The notes below the pieces were generated by a model. The model ran no database searches. It was not told the origin of the DNA and saw nothing but the letters and a program-made list of their open reading frames with translations. Shown in pieces: positions 43,803 through 52,627 of a stretch of 58,729 bases of DNA (the stretch's first letter is position 1; the number at the start of each line of letters is the position of its first letter). Both the position numbers and the translations under genes were made by a program. Source of the stretch: Clostridia bacterium (lineage in GTDB: Bacteria; Bacillota; Clostridia; Oscillospirales; CAG-272); the NCBI GenBank assembly GCA_017415805.1, contig JAFQEC010000002.1, forward strand, positions 1 through 58,729. Reading direction: 5' to 3'.

Positions 43803-45234
43803 TGGTCGCAGAAGCGGTGTGCTGATGCACGTTTCCTCGCTGCACGGGGAATATTCGGTCGGGTCGTTCGGTGAGAGTGCGTTCGAGTTCGTGGATTTCC
43901 TTGTCGAGAGTGGGTTTTCGTGCTGGCAGGTCTTGCCATTCTGCATTCCCGACGACTGTGATTCGCCCTACAAATCCGATTCCGCCTTTGCGGGCAATCC
44001 GCTGTTTCTTGATCTGCCGTTGCTCGCGCGAGAGGGCCTTTTGACCGATGCCGAGTTGAAGTCGGCACGCCAGAAAACACCCTTTGCCACCGAGAGCGCG
44101 CGATTGCGCTGTGAGCGCGAGCCACTGTTGCGGCTTGCGGCCTCGCGTGCGAAAAACCGCGCCGAGATCCTTGCTTTTATCGAGGGGCGCCCGCAGCTGC
44201 GCGATGCCTGTCGGTTTCTCGCACTCAAGCGCGCCAACGGCGGCAAGCCGTGGCAGGAATGGACAGTCGATGCGCCCGAGGATGAGGATTACTTCTATTT
44301 TGCCTTTACGCAATTTCATTTTCACCGTCAATGGCACGCGGTTAAGAGCTACGCCAATTCCAAGGGCATTGCACTCATTGGCGATCTGCCGATCTACGTG
44401 GCCCTGGACAGTGCTGACGTATATGCCAACCGCGCGCAGTTCTGCCTGAACGCGGCGGGGCAGCCCACCGAGGTCGCAGGCGTGCCGCCCGACTATTTCT
44501 CCGAGAAGGGACAGATGTGGGGCAATCCGCTGTATCGCTGGAGCGCGATGAAAAAGGACGGCTTTTCGTGGTGGCGCGCCCGTATGGCGCACACGCTGGA
44601 GCTCTTTGACGGCGTGCGCATCGACCATTTCCGCGGCATCGAGTCCTACTGGGCCATTCCCGCGAATGCCGAGAGTGCTATGGAAGGGCGTTGGCGCAAG
44701 GGCCCCGGCATGGCGTTCGTGCGCGCGATGCGCGAGGTCGCGGGCGATCGGCTGATCATTGCCGAGGATCTCGGTGACCGCACGCCCGCCGTGGATGACC
44801 TGCTCGCGAAAAGCGGCTTTCCCGGGATGCGCGTCTTTCAGTTCGCGTTTCTCGGTGACAAGGCCTCGCCCCATCTGCCGCATACATACAAGCAGAATTG
44901 CGTTGCCTATACGGGCACACACGACAACAACACCCTGCTTGGCTATGTCTGGGAGCTGGACGGTGCTACGCGCCGTCGGATGCTGGAGTATTGCGGCTAT
45001 ACCGATGCCGACTGGGATCGCGGCTACGATGCCATTGTGCGCACGATGCTGCAAAGCCACGCAGGACTTGTGATCTTTCCCATTCAGGATCTGCTGGGCT
45101 TCGGCTCGGATACGCGCATGAACACCCCGGGGCGCGCCGAGGGGAACTGGAGCTTTCGCATCACGCGCGAGCAGCTGTACGCGCTGGATCGCGCAAAATA
45201 CCGCTATTTCAATGAGCTTTACGGGAGGATATGA
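43789..45234 (+). CDS. malQ: 4-alpha-glucanotransferase (amylomaltase)
   Basis: A 481-residue GH77 enzyme that rearranges maltooligosaccharides and glycogen. It has RRSGVLMHVSSLHGEYSVG at the start, the conserved SPYKSDSAFAGNPLFLDL, GVRIDHFRGIESYW near 282 (nucleophile Asp), IIAEDLGDRTPAVDDL near 325 (acid/base Glu), and YTGTHDNNTLLGY near 375. The ATG at 43789 follows AAGGAG inside the polA 3' end. Confidence 0.95.
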   Translation: MTAIDGRRSGVLMHVSSLHGEYSVGSFGESAFEFVDFLVESGFSCWQVLPFCIPDDCDSPYKSDSAFAGNPLFLDLPLLAREGLLTDAELKSARQKTPFATESARLRCEREPLLRLAASRAKNRAEILAFIEGRPQLRDACRFLALKRANGGKPWQEWTVDAPEDEDYFYFAFTQFHFHRQWHAVKSYANSKGIALIGDLPIYVALDSADVYANRAQFCLNAAGQPTEVAGVPPDYFSEKGQMWGNPLYRWSAMKKDGFSWWRARMAHTLELFDGVRIDHFRGIESYWAIPANAESAMEGRWRKGPGMAFVRAMREVAGDRLIIAEDLGDRTPAVDDLLAKSGFPGMRVFQFAFLGDKASPHLPHTYKQNCVAYTGTHDNNTLLGYVWELDGATRRRMLEYCGYTDADWDRGYDAIVRTMLQSHAGLVIFPIQDLLGFGSDTRMNTPGRAEGNWSFRITREQLYALDRAKYRYFNELYGRI

Positions 45235-45236
45235 GT

Positions 45237-45419
45237 ATGGGTAAGCAGGACGAACGCTTTGAAAAGATCTATTCACAGGGCGCGGTCAATGTGACCGAGA
45301 TCTGGGTAGATCGGGAAACGGGTGTAAACTATGTATTTCACGCAGGTGGATACGCGGGTGGACTGACCCCTTTGCTTGACCGCGAGGGCAAGGTCGTGAT
45401 CTCGCCCGTTCAAAAATAA
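45237..45419 (+). CDS. DUF6440-like small protein
   Basis: A 60-residue cytoplasmic protein. VDRETGVNYVFHAGGYAGGL and TPLLDREGKVVI match the DUF6440-type pattern. The function is unknown. GGGAGG is eight bases before ATG 45237, better than the ATG at 45231, which overlaps the malQ stop. Confidence 0.75.
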   Translation: MGKQDERFEKIYSQGAVNVTEIWVDRETGVNYVFHAGGYAGGLTPLLDREGKVVISPVQK

Positions 45420-45453
45420 AGAAAACGGCAGTCGCTTGACTGCCGTTTTCTTT
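45418..45453. terminator. Bidirectional terminator between the DUF6440 gene and radA
   Basis: GAAAACGGCAGTC-gctt-GACTGCCGTTTTC with flanking A/T runs. Confidence 0.93.
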
Positions 45454-46843
45454 ATGCCTTTTGCTCACTCGGCGCGAGCAGGCGTAAAACCTCAAAAACA
45501 GTTTTAATGGGGATCAGCTCAATGTCCGCTTGGATCTGCCGCTTTTCGAGGTTGCGGTAGGGAACGATCGCGCGGCGAAAGCCGAGGCGCGCCGCTTCCT
45601 TGATACGGTATTCGAGGCCCGAGACCGCACGGCACTCGCCCGAGAGCCCCAGCTCCCCGATGGCGATGAGATCGTCGGGCACGGCGCGGTCAGTGAGGGA
45701 CGAGATCAGCGCCATGGCCACCGCCACGTCCGAGGCAGGCTCGTCCAGATGCATGCCGCCGATGACGTTGAGATAGACGTCATTGACCGAAAAACGAAGC
45801 CCGAGGCGCTTTTCCAGCACCGCAAGGATCAGGCAAAGGCGGTTGTAGTCAATGCCGTTTGAGGTGCGGCGCGGGGCGGGGAAGGCGGTAGCCGAGACCA
45901 ACGCCTGAATCTCCGCGATCAGCGGCCGCGTGCCCTCCATGGTGCAAACGGCGCAGTTGCCCGGGGTATTCTGGGGTCTGCCCGCCAGCAGCATCTCCGA
46001 GGGGTTGGCCACCTCGGCAAGTCCCCCGTCGGTCATTTCAAACACACCGATCTCATTCGTGGAGCCGTAGCGGTTCTTGATGGCACGGATGATGCGGTAG
46101 GTCTGCTGACGCTCACCCTCAAAATAGAGCACCGCATCCACCATGTGCTCCAGTACCTTGGGACCCGCGATGGTGCCTTCCTTGTTCACGTGACCCACGA
46201 GAATGACCGAAATGTTGTTTTCCTTGGCACGGTTGATAAAGGCAAGCGCGGTCTCCTTGACCTGCGTGATGCCGCCGGGGGTCGAGGAAACGCTGTCGCT
46301 GTATACGGTCTGGATCGAATCCACGATCACCACGTCGGGCGCGATGCGGTCGGTCTCGGACAGAATGCGCGCAATGTTGGTCTCGGTCAGGATCGAGAGA
46401 TTCTCGCCCTGTACGCCAAGTCGCTCGGCGCGCAGCTTGAGCTGCCCCTCGGATTCCTCACCCGATACGTAAAGCACGCGACGGTGTGAGCCCAGAATAT
46501 CCGAGATCTGCATGAGCAGCGTGGACTTGCCGATGCCGGGCTCGCCTGCAAGCAGCACGACCGATCCCAGCACAAGCCCCCCGCCGAGCACCCGATCCAG
46601 CTCGCCAAGGCCCGTTGCGGTGCGGATGTAAGAGGGCATCTCCATCTCGCGGTAGGCGGTGGCGCGGTGCTCGCCCGTGCGTGCCGTCAGTGTGTGACGG
46701 GGTGAGGGCGCGCTCTTGCTTTCTTGCTCAACCACATCCTCAACAAAGCTGTTCCAAGCACCGCACGAGGGACACTTGCCCATCCATTTCGGTGACTTAT
46801 GGCTGCACTCGGAGCAGATATATACGGTTTTGAGTCCTTTCAT
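45452..46843 (-). CDS. radA: DNA repair protein RadA (Sms)
   Basis: A 463-residue RecA-like branch-migration ATPase. It has an N-terminal C4 zinc finger (CSECSHKSPKWMGKCPSCGAW), Walker A GEPGIGKST near 105, the RadA-specific KNRYG motif near 256, and a C-terminal Lon-protease-like domain (DEPASDVAVAMALIS). CGGAGG precedes the ATG. Its promoter overlaps a 15-base palindrome. Confidence 0.97.
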   Translation of the reverse strand: MKGLKTVYICSECSHKSPKWMGKCPSCGAWNSFVEDVVEQESKSAPSPRHTLTARTGEHRATAYREMEMPSYIRTATGLGELDRVLGGGLVLGSVVLLAGEPGIGKSTLLMQISDILGSHRRVLYVSGEESEGQLKLRAERLGVQGENLSILTETNIARILSETDRIAPDVVIVDSIQTVYSDSVSSTPGGITQVKETALAFINRAKENNISVILVGHVNKEGTIAGPKVLEHMVDAVLYFEGERQQTYRIIRAIKNRYGSTNEIGVFEMTDGGLAEVANPSEMLLAGRPQNTPGNCAVCTMEGTRPLIAEIQALVSATAFPAPRRTSNGIDYNRLCLILAVLEKRLGLRFSVNDVYLNVIGGMHLDEPASDVAVAMALISSLTDRAVPDDLIAIGELGLSGECRAVSGLEYRIKEAARLGFRRAIVPYRNLEKRQIQADIELIPIKTVFEVLRLLAPSEQKA

Positions 46844-46870
46844 GTGCGCCTCCGATTTTTTATTGCTTTT

Positions 46871-46899
46871 ATTATAGCATACCGTATGCTCACATGCAA
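46871..46899 (-). promoter_or_regulatory. radA promoter with operator-like palindrome
   Basis: -10 TATAAT (46876-46871) and a weak -35 TTGCAT (46899-46894). The 17-base spacer is almost filled by AGCATAC-c-GTATGCT (46876-46890), where a bound repressor would block polymerase. Confidence 0.55.
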
Positions 46900-47615
46900 G
46901 TGCTCGATTGCATTTTTGCCGCGATCGCGGTAAAAAGTGTGAACGCTAAGGCGCGCCGATAGTCGGGATCTGAGAGGCGTTCACACTCGGCGGGCGTGGA
47001 GAGAAAGCCGCATTCAATGAGGATGGCAGGTGTTTTGGCGTGCCGCAGGATGTAAATGCCGCTGGTGGCCGCCTTGACCTTGCGGTTGTTGGTCGTTTGA
47101 AGAACCGTACGAACGGTGCTCTGTACCGCATTTGCCCACTCCAAGGATGCGGGGTCGTTTTGCGAATACCATACCTGCGTTCCCGTACAGTCGGGGGCGG
47201 GGAAGGTGTTCATGTGGATGCTGATCAGGACGCTGTTTGGATATTGCTCGGTAAATTTGAGCCGATTTTGCAGGTCTCCTTGCTTTTTGTGCCCCTTTTT
47301 TGTGCCCGCATCGTAGAGCAGCCGATCCACGGTTCGCGTTTCGATGACCGTGTAGCCCGCCATGCGCAAAAGTTCCGCCAGTGCCTGTGTCAAAGACAGG
47401 TTGAGGTCCTTTTCCAGCACCCCGTTTGTGCCCGTCGCGCCCCCGTCCTCGCCCCCGTGGCCCGCATCCAAAATGATCACGGGAAGCTCGCGCGCATCGG
47501 CATCCACCGTTTCCGGATCCAGCGTGTTCAGTAAATTCTGAAACATAAAGGACAGCAGCAGCGTGCAGACACAAAACAGTGTGCCGACCGAAATACAGAT
47601 CTTACCTTGCTTCAT
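46890..47615 (-). CDS. cwlD: N-acetylmuramoyl-L-alanine amidase CwlD
   Basis: A 241-residue Amidase_3 zinc enzyme needed for muramic-lactam formation in spore cortex. An N-terminal membrane anchor (about 5-28) precedes VIILDAGHGGEDGGATG (zinc His), VLEKDLNLSL (zinc Glu), SISIHMNTF-like LISIHMNTFPAP near 150, and AILIECGFLS near 205 (catalytic Glu). GAGGTGAG precedes the ATG. With dpaAB it points to endospore formation. Confidence 0.93.
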   Translation of the reverse strand: MKQGKICISVGTLFCVCTLLLSFMFQNLLNTLDPETVDADARELPVIILDAGHGGEDGGATGTNGVLEKDLNLSLTQALAELLRMAGYTVIETRTVDRLLYDAGTKKGHKKQGDLQNRLKFTEQYPNSVLISIHMNTFPAPDCTGTQVWYSQNDPASLEWANAVQSTVRTVLQTTNNRKVKAATSGIYILRHAKTPAILIECGFLSTPAECERLSDPDYRRALAFTLFTAIAAKMQSSTCM

Positions 47616-47660
47616 ATTCTCACCTCGTTTTACTATAAGAGCGAGAAGGGGATTTTATGA

Positions 47661-47696
47661 AAAAGAAAAGAGGCACCTGCGTGCCTCTTTTCTTTT
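47661..47696. terminator. Terminator downstream of acpP
   Basis: AAAGAAAAGAGGCAC-ctgc-GTGCCTCTTTTCTTT, bordering the acpP stop codon. Confidence 0.93.
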
Positions 47697-47697
47697 A

Positions 47698-47934
47698 TCA
47701 GAGCGATTCGAGATACGTAACCACGTCGCCAACCGTGATGAACTTGCCGGAGTCCTCGTCGGCGATCTCTACACCGAACTTTTCCTCGCAGATCATAACC
47801 AGCTCGGCGAGCTCAATGGAATTGATGTTCAGATCCTTGGACAGCTCGGCGTCAAGGGTAATGTCCTCTGCATTGACCGCAAGCTCGTCAACCAACAACT
47901 CCTTCAGCTTTTCAAACATGTCGGAAACCTCCAA
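47698..47934 (-). CDS. acpP: Acyl carrier protein
   Basis: A 78-residue acidic four-helix carrier for fatty-acid synthesis. The phosphopantetheine serine lies in DLNINSIELAELVM; the flanking motif is DxNxxSIE, with N in place of the usual D before S (DSLD/DSID), a modest deviation. GGAGG precedes the ATG, and it has its own perfect promoter and terminator. Confidence 0.93.
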   Translation of the reverse strand: MEVSDMFEKLKELLVDELAVNAEDITLDAELSKDLNINSIELAELVMICEEKFGVEIADEDSGKFITVGDVVTYLESL

Positions 47935-47960
47935 ATTTCAATGATAATTCTACACAAAAG

Positions 47961-47989
47961 ATTATAGCGAAGAAAAGCTTTTTTGTCAA
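47961..47989 (-). promoter_or_regulatory. Consensus promoter of acpP
   Basis: TTGACA (47989-47984), a 17-base spacer, and TATAAT (47966-47961) on the minus strand. Confidence 0.9.
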
Positions 47990-48037
47990 TACATTTTGTA
48001 AAAATTGCGGGGTGGCAGAGCCAACCGTGCACGAAAA

Positions 48038-48066
48038 TTGACATTTTGGCGTTTTTTGTCTATAAT
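48038..48066 (+). promoter_or_regulatory. Consensus promoter of comEC
   Basis: TTGACA (48038-48043), a 17-base spacer, and TATAAT (48061-48066). Confidence 0.9.
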
Positions 48067-48097
48067 GGTCGCAGATCATAGAGGAAAGGAAGGGAAA

Positions 48098-49459
48098 ATG
48101 GGGATCTTCATACGGCGACCGCTGGCGCTTGCGTCCATCGCCCTTTGTGTGGGTGTTTGTCTTGGCTCCTTGCTCTCCCTGCGCCGCACGCTTGTGTGGA
48201 TCGGCGCGGTTCTTTTGGCGTGCCTGATCCTTTTTCCAATACGCAGGAAAAGCCGCTCAGCGTGCACGCTGTTGCTCCTTGTCCTCGTGTTCTTTCTCGC
48301 GGGCAGTGCGCGCAGTCTTCTTGCGGCACGAAGCGTCGAGCGCCTGACGGCAGACCGTATTGGCGAGGAGGTCGAGGTGGAGCTGTACGTGCTGGAGGAG
48401 CGCTATGCGAGTGCGGGCTCATCATCCTTTTACGTGCGGCTACACGGGGTGGACGGCACGCGCACGAATCACAGAGCACTTTTGAAGTGCGATTACGCGC
48501 TTCCGCTCTATGCGGGCGATCGCTTTCGTGCAACCGTGCGTATGGAGGCATTTGACTACGAGGATGTGATCGGGCAAAATCGCGGGGACGGTATTGCGGC
48601 GGTTCTGATCAGCGAATCAAGTGACTCCCTCGTGTACGTTTCGCACACGGACAGCCCGCTTTCCTTCTTCCGCACGCTTCAGGATCGTCTTTCCTACCGC
48701 GTGCGCCGCGCGATCGGTGGCGAGGAAGGGAGCTTGATTGCGGCAATTTTGCTCGGTGCGGACGAATACCTATCGGACAGGACCGTGCGTGACTTCCGCC
48801 GTACGGGCGCTTCGCATCTGCTTGCCATCAGCGGTCTGCACGTGGCGATCCTTATCGGGTTTACCGACCGCGTTCTGCTTTGGTGCCGTGTCGGAAAGCG
48901 CAAGCGTCTTTCCGTCGATCTTCTGCTTTGCCTGTTCTATTTCCTGCTGACGGGGTGCTCCTACTCGCTGTTGCGCACGCTGATCATGCTGGGCTTTGCC
49001 GCGCTCTCCTTTATGTTATCCGCAGAGGGCGACGGCATCACCTCGCTTCTCTTTGGCGGAGCGATGATCCTTTTGGTGTCGCCGCATGCACTGTTTGATC
49101 TTTCCTTTCAAATGACCGTGCTTGCCACCCTCGGTATTCTCGCATTTGCGCCGCTGGGAGAAGGGATCTCACGTCGCTTTCCGCCAAGGAAGGGGTTTCG
49201 CGGAGTTCTGCATTATTTGTTGCGTAAGCTCTTCTCCTCGCTTCTTATCACCTATTCGGCAAGCGTGGCGCTGTTGGTGATCCAATGGTGTACCTTTGGC
49301 ACACTCGTTACCACTGCACCGCTTACCAATATCCTGCTCATTCCTCTGGCCACGCCGCTTCTGATCCTTTCCTTGCTGTCATTGCCGTTTTTATTATGGC
49401 CCGCCGCCGCAGGTGCGGTCGGCCTTTTGCCCGCGCTTCTTGCCAAAGCTGTTCTGTAG
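48098..49459 (+). CDS. comEC: ComEC/Rec2 DNA-uptake channel, N-terminal part ending at in-frame TAG
   Basis: Encodes 453 residues: hydrophobic spans at the start, a soluble N-terminal domain, and the Competence core with ASHLLAISGLHVAILIGFTD near 243. It ends at TAG 49457-49459, but the same frame continues without another stop for 301 codons to TGA 50360. Fused length (about 755 residues) matches a normal ComEC. So this is one gene interrupted by a single nonsense codon, a sequencing error, or a readthrough site. GGAAGGGA precedes the ATG at 48098. Confidence 0.88.
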   Translation: MGIFIRRPLALASIALCVGVCLGSLLSLRRTLVWIGAVLLACLILFPIRRKSRSACTLLLLVLVFFLAGSARSLLAARSVERLTADRIGEEVEVELYVLEERYASAGSSSFYVRLHGVDGTRTNHRALLKCDYALPLYAGDRFRATVRMEAFDYEDVIGQNRGDGIAAVLISESSDSLVYVSHTDSPLSFFRTLQDRLSYRVRRAIGGEEGSLIAAILLGADEYLSDRTVRDFRRTGASHLLAISGLHVAILIGFTDRVLLWCRVGKRKRLSVDLLLCLFYFLLTGCSYSLLRTLIMLGFAALSFMLSAEGDGITSLLFGGAMILLVSPHALFDLSFQMTVLATLGILAFAPLGEGISRRFPPRKGFRGVLHYLLRKLFSSLLITYSASVALLVIQWCTFGTLVTTAPLTNILLIPLATPLLILSLLSLPFLLWPAAAGAVGLLPALLAKAVL

Positions 49460-49489
49460 GTCACGTCCACGCTCTCGGCATCACGCAGC

Positions 49490-50362
49490 GTGCTCTCGCT
49501 CCGACACGGCTTTGCGCCCTATATTGTTATCGCCTTTCTTGCCATAACACTTTTGTTCCTGTGCTTGGAACTGCACCGCTTTCGCTGGGCCACGCTCTTG
49601 CCTGCCGTTCCCGCCATACTTGCCTTTGTCATTGCGCTTGGTGTGATGCAAAGCAACGCCGTGGGCACCGTACAGGTGCATTACAGCGCCGCCGAGGGGC
49701 GCGACAGTCTGACGCTCTCGCGCGTGCAGGGCGGCATGATCTGTGACGTCGCGGGGAGCACTGCATCCGAGCTGCTTTCGGATTGGTATGCCTTACAGGA
49801 GCGCGGCGTGACCGAGCTGGAGACGCTTATGCTGACCGATTACCGCATGCAAACGCCAACAGCGCTCGCCGTATTCTCCGAGCACGTGATCGTGCGCTCT
49901 CTGCTCTTACCCGAGCCGCTTTATCCCGAGGATTACACCGTTCAAGAGCAAATTCTTGCATGGGCTGTGTCGGAAGAGATCCCCACCGTACACTACCGAT
50001 ACGGTCAGCCCTTCACCCTGTTCGGCGAGGGCACGATGCGCGTCTGCATGCCGCTTTACGAGAGCCGTTCCACGCTTCCCGCGCTTCGCATATACATGCA
50101 AATGGGGAGCGCCTCGCTGGCCTTCGAGAGCTGTGCGTATGGGGAATATGCACGGCATCTGGGAAAGGAGGAACGGCCCCTGTCCGATTATCTGATCCTC
50201 GGCATCGCGGGGCCAATACCGCGTGAGGCGATCCGCACAGCGGGTGCGCGCGAGGGCGGTACGGTGATTGCGGGAAGAAAAGAGGCTTTACCACAGCTGG
50301 ACATATGCAAAGAGCGTTATTATTTCTTTGTGCCGCGCGGCTGGAGTGTCTGCCTTCGCTGA
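49490..50362 (+). pseudogene. comEC: ComEC/Rec2 C-terminal part after the in-frame TAG
   Basis: The continuation of comEC in the same frame (from 49460). It carries two more spans (APYIVIAFLAITLLFLCLEL; LLPAVPAILAFVIALGVM) and a beta-rich tail where the metallo-beta-lactamase-like domain normally sits. The HxHxDH zinc motif is missing (LMLTDYRMQTP stands there), so that domain is degenerate even apart from the TAG. A GTG at 49490 is the first possible restart but has no convincing ribosome-binding site. Confidence 0.7.
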
Positions 50363-50406
50363 TTCGACCGCCTTCGCCAAGGAAATTGTCAAAAGAAAGG
50401 GAATCG

Positions 50407-50415
50407 CATAAGATA
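50407..50415 (+). promoter_or_regulatory. Possible sigma-E/K -10 element
   Basis: CATAAGATA fits CATAnnnTA, the -10 pattern of mother-cell sporulation sigma factors, 52 bases before the Cys-rich gene. No clear -35 was recognised. Confidence 0.25.
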
Positions 50416-50467
50416 TTAGGGAAGAGCACCTTTTCCGCTCTGAATTCAGTATAGGAGGCCCTTCCTT

Positions 50468-51304
50468 ATGGGAGAAAACAGATTTTCCTGCTCCGGCGGC
50501 ACGAACGCCGCACGTGAGACCGTCGGCATTGAGGCCAGCCGCATCCTCGATGCCTGTCGCGACAGAGATTGCTTTGAGGACGTTCGCGTTTATCTGACCT
50601 GCGTCGGTGAAGATCTCATTGCCAGAACCAATAACGTGCGCGTGAAATGCGCCAAGCTCTGCGGCGCCAATATCGTGACCCAGCCCATTCAGTTCAACCG
50701 CGGCTTTTTCTCGGTTACCGCCCGCTTCTTCGTGAACCTCACCTTTGAGGTCTGCGTGCCCATGGGGCAATCGCAGGAATTCTGCGGTGTTGCCGTGCTG
50801 GAAAAGCGCGTAGTCCTCTTTGGCGGAGAGAGCAACGTCAGCGTGTTCCGCAGCAGCGAGAGCGAGGGGCTTTGCGCCATTCCCGAGGCTGTTTGCTGTG
50901 CGAAAAACAAGCCCGAGGCCGTGATCGAGGTGGTAGAGCCCATCGTGCTCGGCGCCCGTATCGTGGAGCATTGCAATGAATGCTGCTGCTGTTGCGCCTG
51001 CTCGGATATTCCGAGCGAGATCTCCGATAGCCTGAACGGCTCCTTGGTGGATGCCAACGGTGACGGCCGCACGCTTGCCGTCTCGCTGGGGCTGTTCTCG
51101 GTGGTGCGCTTGGTGCGCCCCGGTCAGCTGCTCGTACAGGCAAGCGACTACTGCTTGCCCGACAAGGAGTGCTGCGAGCAAAGCGACGAGGATCCCTGCG
51201 GCACCTTCCGCCACATGCCCTTTCCCACCTCGGAGTTTTGCCCCGTGACGACTCCCACCGCAAACGGCAATACCGTACGCGGCGGCCGTTGCTGCAATTC
51301 CTGA
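50468..51304 (+). CDS. Conserved clostridial Cys-rich protein, unknown function
   Basis: A 278-residue soluble protein with many cysteines, including the cluster CNECCCCCAC near 170. Segments RVYLTCVGEDLIARTNNVRV, QPIQFNRGFFSVTARFFVNL and KRVVLFGGESNVSVF recur, by recollection, in a family of hypothetical clostridial proteins, and I cannot name a function. The upstream CATAAGATA, the Cys richness and the spore-forming background make a spore-coat role possible but unproven. AGGAGG precedes the ATG. A MITE-like element begins seven bases after the stop. Confidence 0.6.
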   Translation: MGENRFSCSGGTNAARETVGIEASRILDACRDRDCFEDVRVYLTCVGEDLIARTNNVRVKCAKLCGANIVTQPIQFNRGFFSVTARFFVNLTFEVCVPMGQSQEFCGVAVLEKRVVLFGGESNVSVFRSSESEGLCAIPEAVCCAKNKPEAVIEVVEPIVLGARIVEHCNECCCCCACSDIPSEISDSLNGSLVDANGDGRTLAVSLGLFSVVRLVRPGQLLVQASDYCLPDKECCEQSDEDPCGTFRHMPFPTSEFCPVTTPTANGNTVRGGRCCNS

Positions 51305-51310
51305 CAATCG

Positions 51311-51529
51311 AAGGGGCTAATTCTTCGATGCAGAAGGCGTGATCTCGGCACGGGAGCTGTATAATATACTGCAAGTGCCGAGAGCGCGTCTAAAAAACAC
51401 ACAAAAATGAAATTCGTTCGAATTTCTACCTTAAAAAGCCGCTTCACCATCACTTTTTGATGGCAAAGCGGCTTCGTTTTATTCATTTGTGATTTGTGTG
51501 TTTTTGTTCTGCGCGAATGAATCAGCCCC
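51311..51529 (-). repeat. MITE-like element, copy 2 (inverted)
   Basis: 219 bp, the reverse complement of the element at 31817-32039, with the same terminal repeats (GGGGCTGATTC on the minus-strand left end), terminator hairpin and CGGCAC/GTGCCG hairpin. On the minus strand its first 51 bases encode the end of the AraC-family regulator. Confidence 0.8.
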
Positions 51530-52498
51530 GTCCATGCGTCGGTTGCGACGCCAACGAAAGGGCGAGCAATGATAGCGGGCACGGAATTGATTGTGAAAGA
51601 AGCTGGTGTTCTCATAACCCACGGCAATGATGATGTCGCCGATGGGAAGATCCGTGGTATCCAGCAAACGGATCGCCTCACGGAAGCGCTCCTCTTGCAG
51701 AAGCTGGCTGAAGGTCATGCCGCACAGCTCGCGCACCCGCTTGGAAAGATAGGGAACACTGAGCCCCAGCTTCTCGGCAAGCTCACCAAGAGTCGCGGTG
51801 CGAAATTCGGTGCGCAGATAATCTTCAATGCGCGATTGCAAAAGCTCCGCATCCGAACGGTGGCGCGCCGCCACGATCATACAGTCGGAGAGCTCGTTGA
51901 GGTAGCGCAGGATCAGCGCAACGGTAGTTTTGAGAATATCGACGCTGATGATATCGTAGCCCACCATGGCGTAGCACAAATTTTCAAACAGATTCTCAAG
52001 CGGGGGAACGCCCTCGGTGGAAAAGAGCATATACTCGGGCTCGCCGTTGGAGCGCATGTTTTCGGCAACGAAGGAAGAAAGCGGCGTGGATGGCGTAAGT
52101 ACAGAGGCAATGGAATGGAAGTATTCGGTTGCCAGCATGATATTGATGGCAATATCGCCCTCTCCCGTTTTTCGCACGCTGTGCTGCGTATGGCGATTGA
52201 ACAGCAGCACGTCGCCTGCACGCAGCTTGATCTCGCGGTGCTTGATCACGTGGGTGATCTCACCACTGCAAACGTAGGTCATCTCTACGTAATTGTGGCC
52301 GTGTGCGGGGAAGTCGGCAAAGCGGGTGTGCCGACGCAGTGCGATCTGCTCACCGTCCTGCATCAGACGGTGGCTGTTAACGATAAATTCCTTTGTGAAA
52401 ACGGTATAAAGACGCTTGTTGACCTTTTGCTCGCCCTCGAGGATCCGTTTTTCCTCGTCATTGATCTGCGAGAGCCTGGCCATGAGCTCCTCACGCAT
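51479..52498 (-). CDS. AraC-family regulator, probably of L-rhamnose genes
   Basis: A 339-residue regulator. An N-terminal cupin sensor has FPAHGHNYVEMTYVCSG and LRAGDVLLFNRHTQHSV. A C-terminal double helix-turn-helix has TLGELAEKLGLSVPYLSKRV and the second motif IAVGYENTSFFHNQFRARYH. It is divergent from rhaA, suggesting RhaS/RhaR-like activation. The last 16 residues (GADSFAQNKNTQITNE) come from the MITE-like element. AAGGAGG precedes the ATG. Confidence 0.88.
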   Translation of the reverse strand: MREELMARLSQINDEEKRILEGEQKVNKRLYTVFTKEFIVNSHRLMQDGEQIALRRHTRFADFPAHGHNYVEMTYVCSGEITHVIKHREIKLRAGDVLLFNRHTQHSVRKTGEGDIAINIMLATEYFHSIASVLTPSTPLSSFVAENMRSNGEPEYMLFSTEGVPPLENLFENLCYAMVGYDIISVDILKTTVALILRYLNELSDCMIVAARHRSDAELLQSRIEDYLRTEFRTATLGELAEKLGLSVPYLSKRVRELCGMTFSQLLQEERFREAIRLLDTTDLPIGDIIIAVGYENTSFFHNQFRARYHCSPFRWRRNRRMDGADSFAQNKNTQITNE

Positions 52499-52627
52499 GA
52501 GACCGCCTCCTTAGCACAATATTTCTACCTTATTGTAGCACAAGATTTGTAAAAAAGCAAGTCCTTTTGTTAAAAATTGCCCTGTTTTTGTAAAATATGG
52601 GTTCTTATTATTTGAAAACCTTTATGT

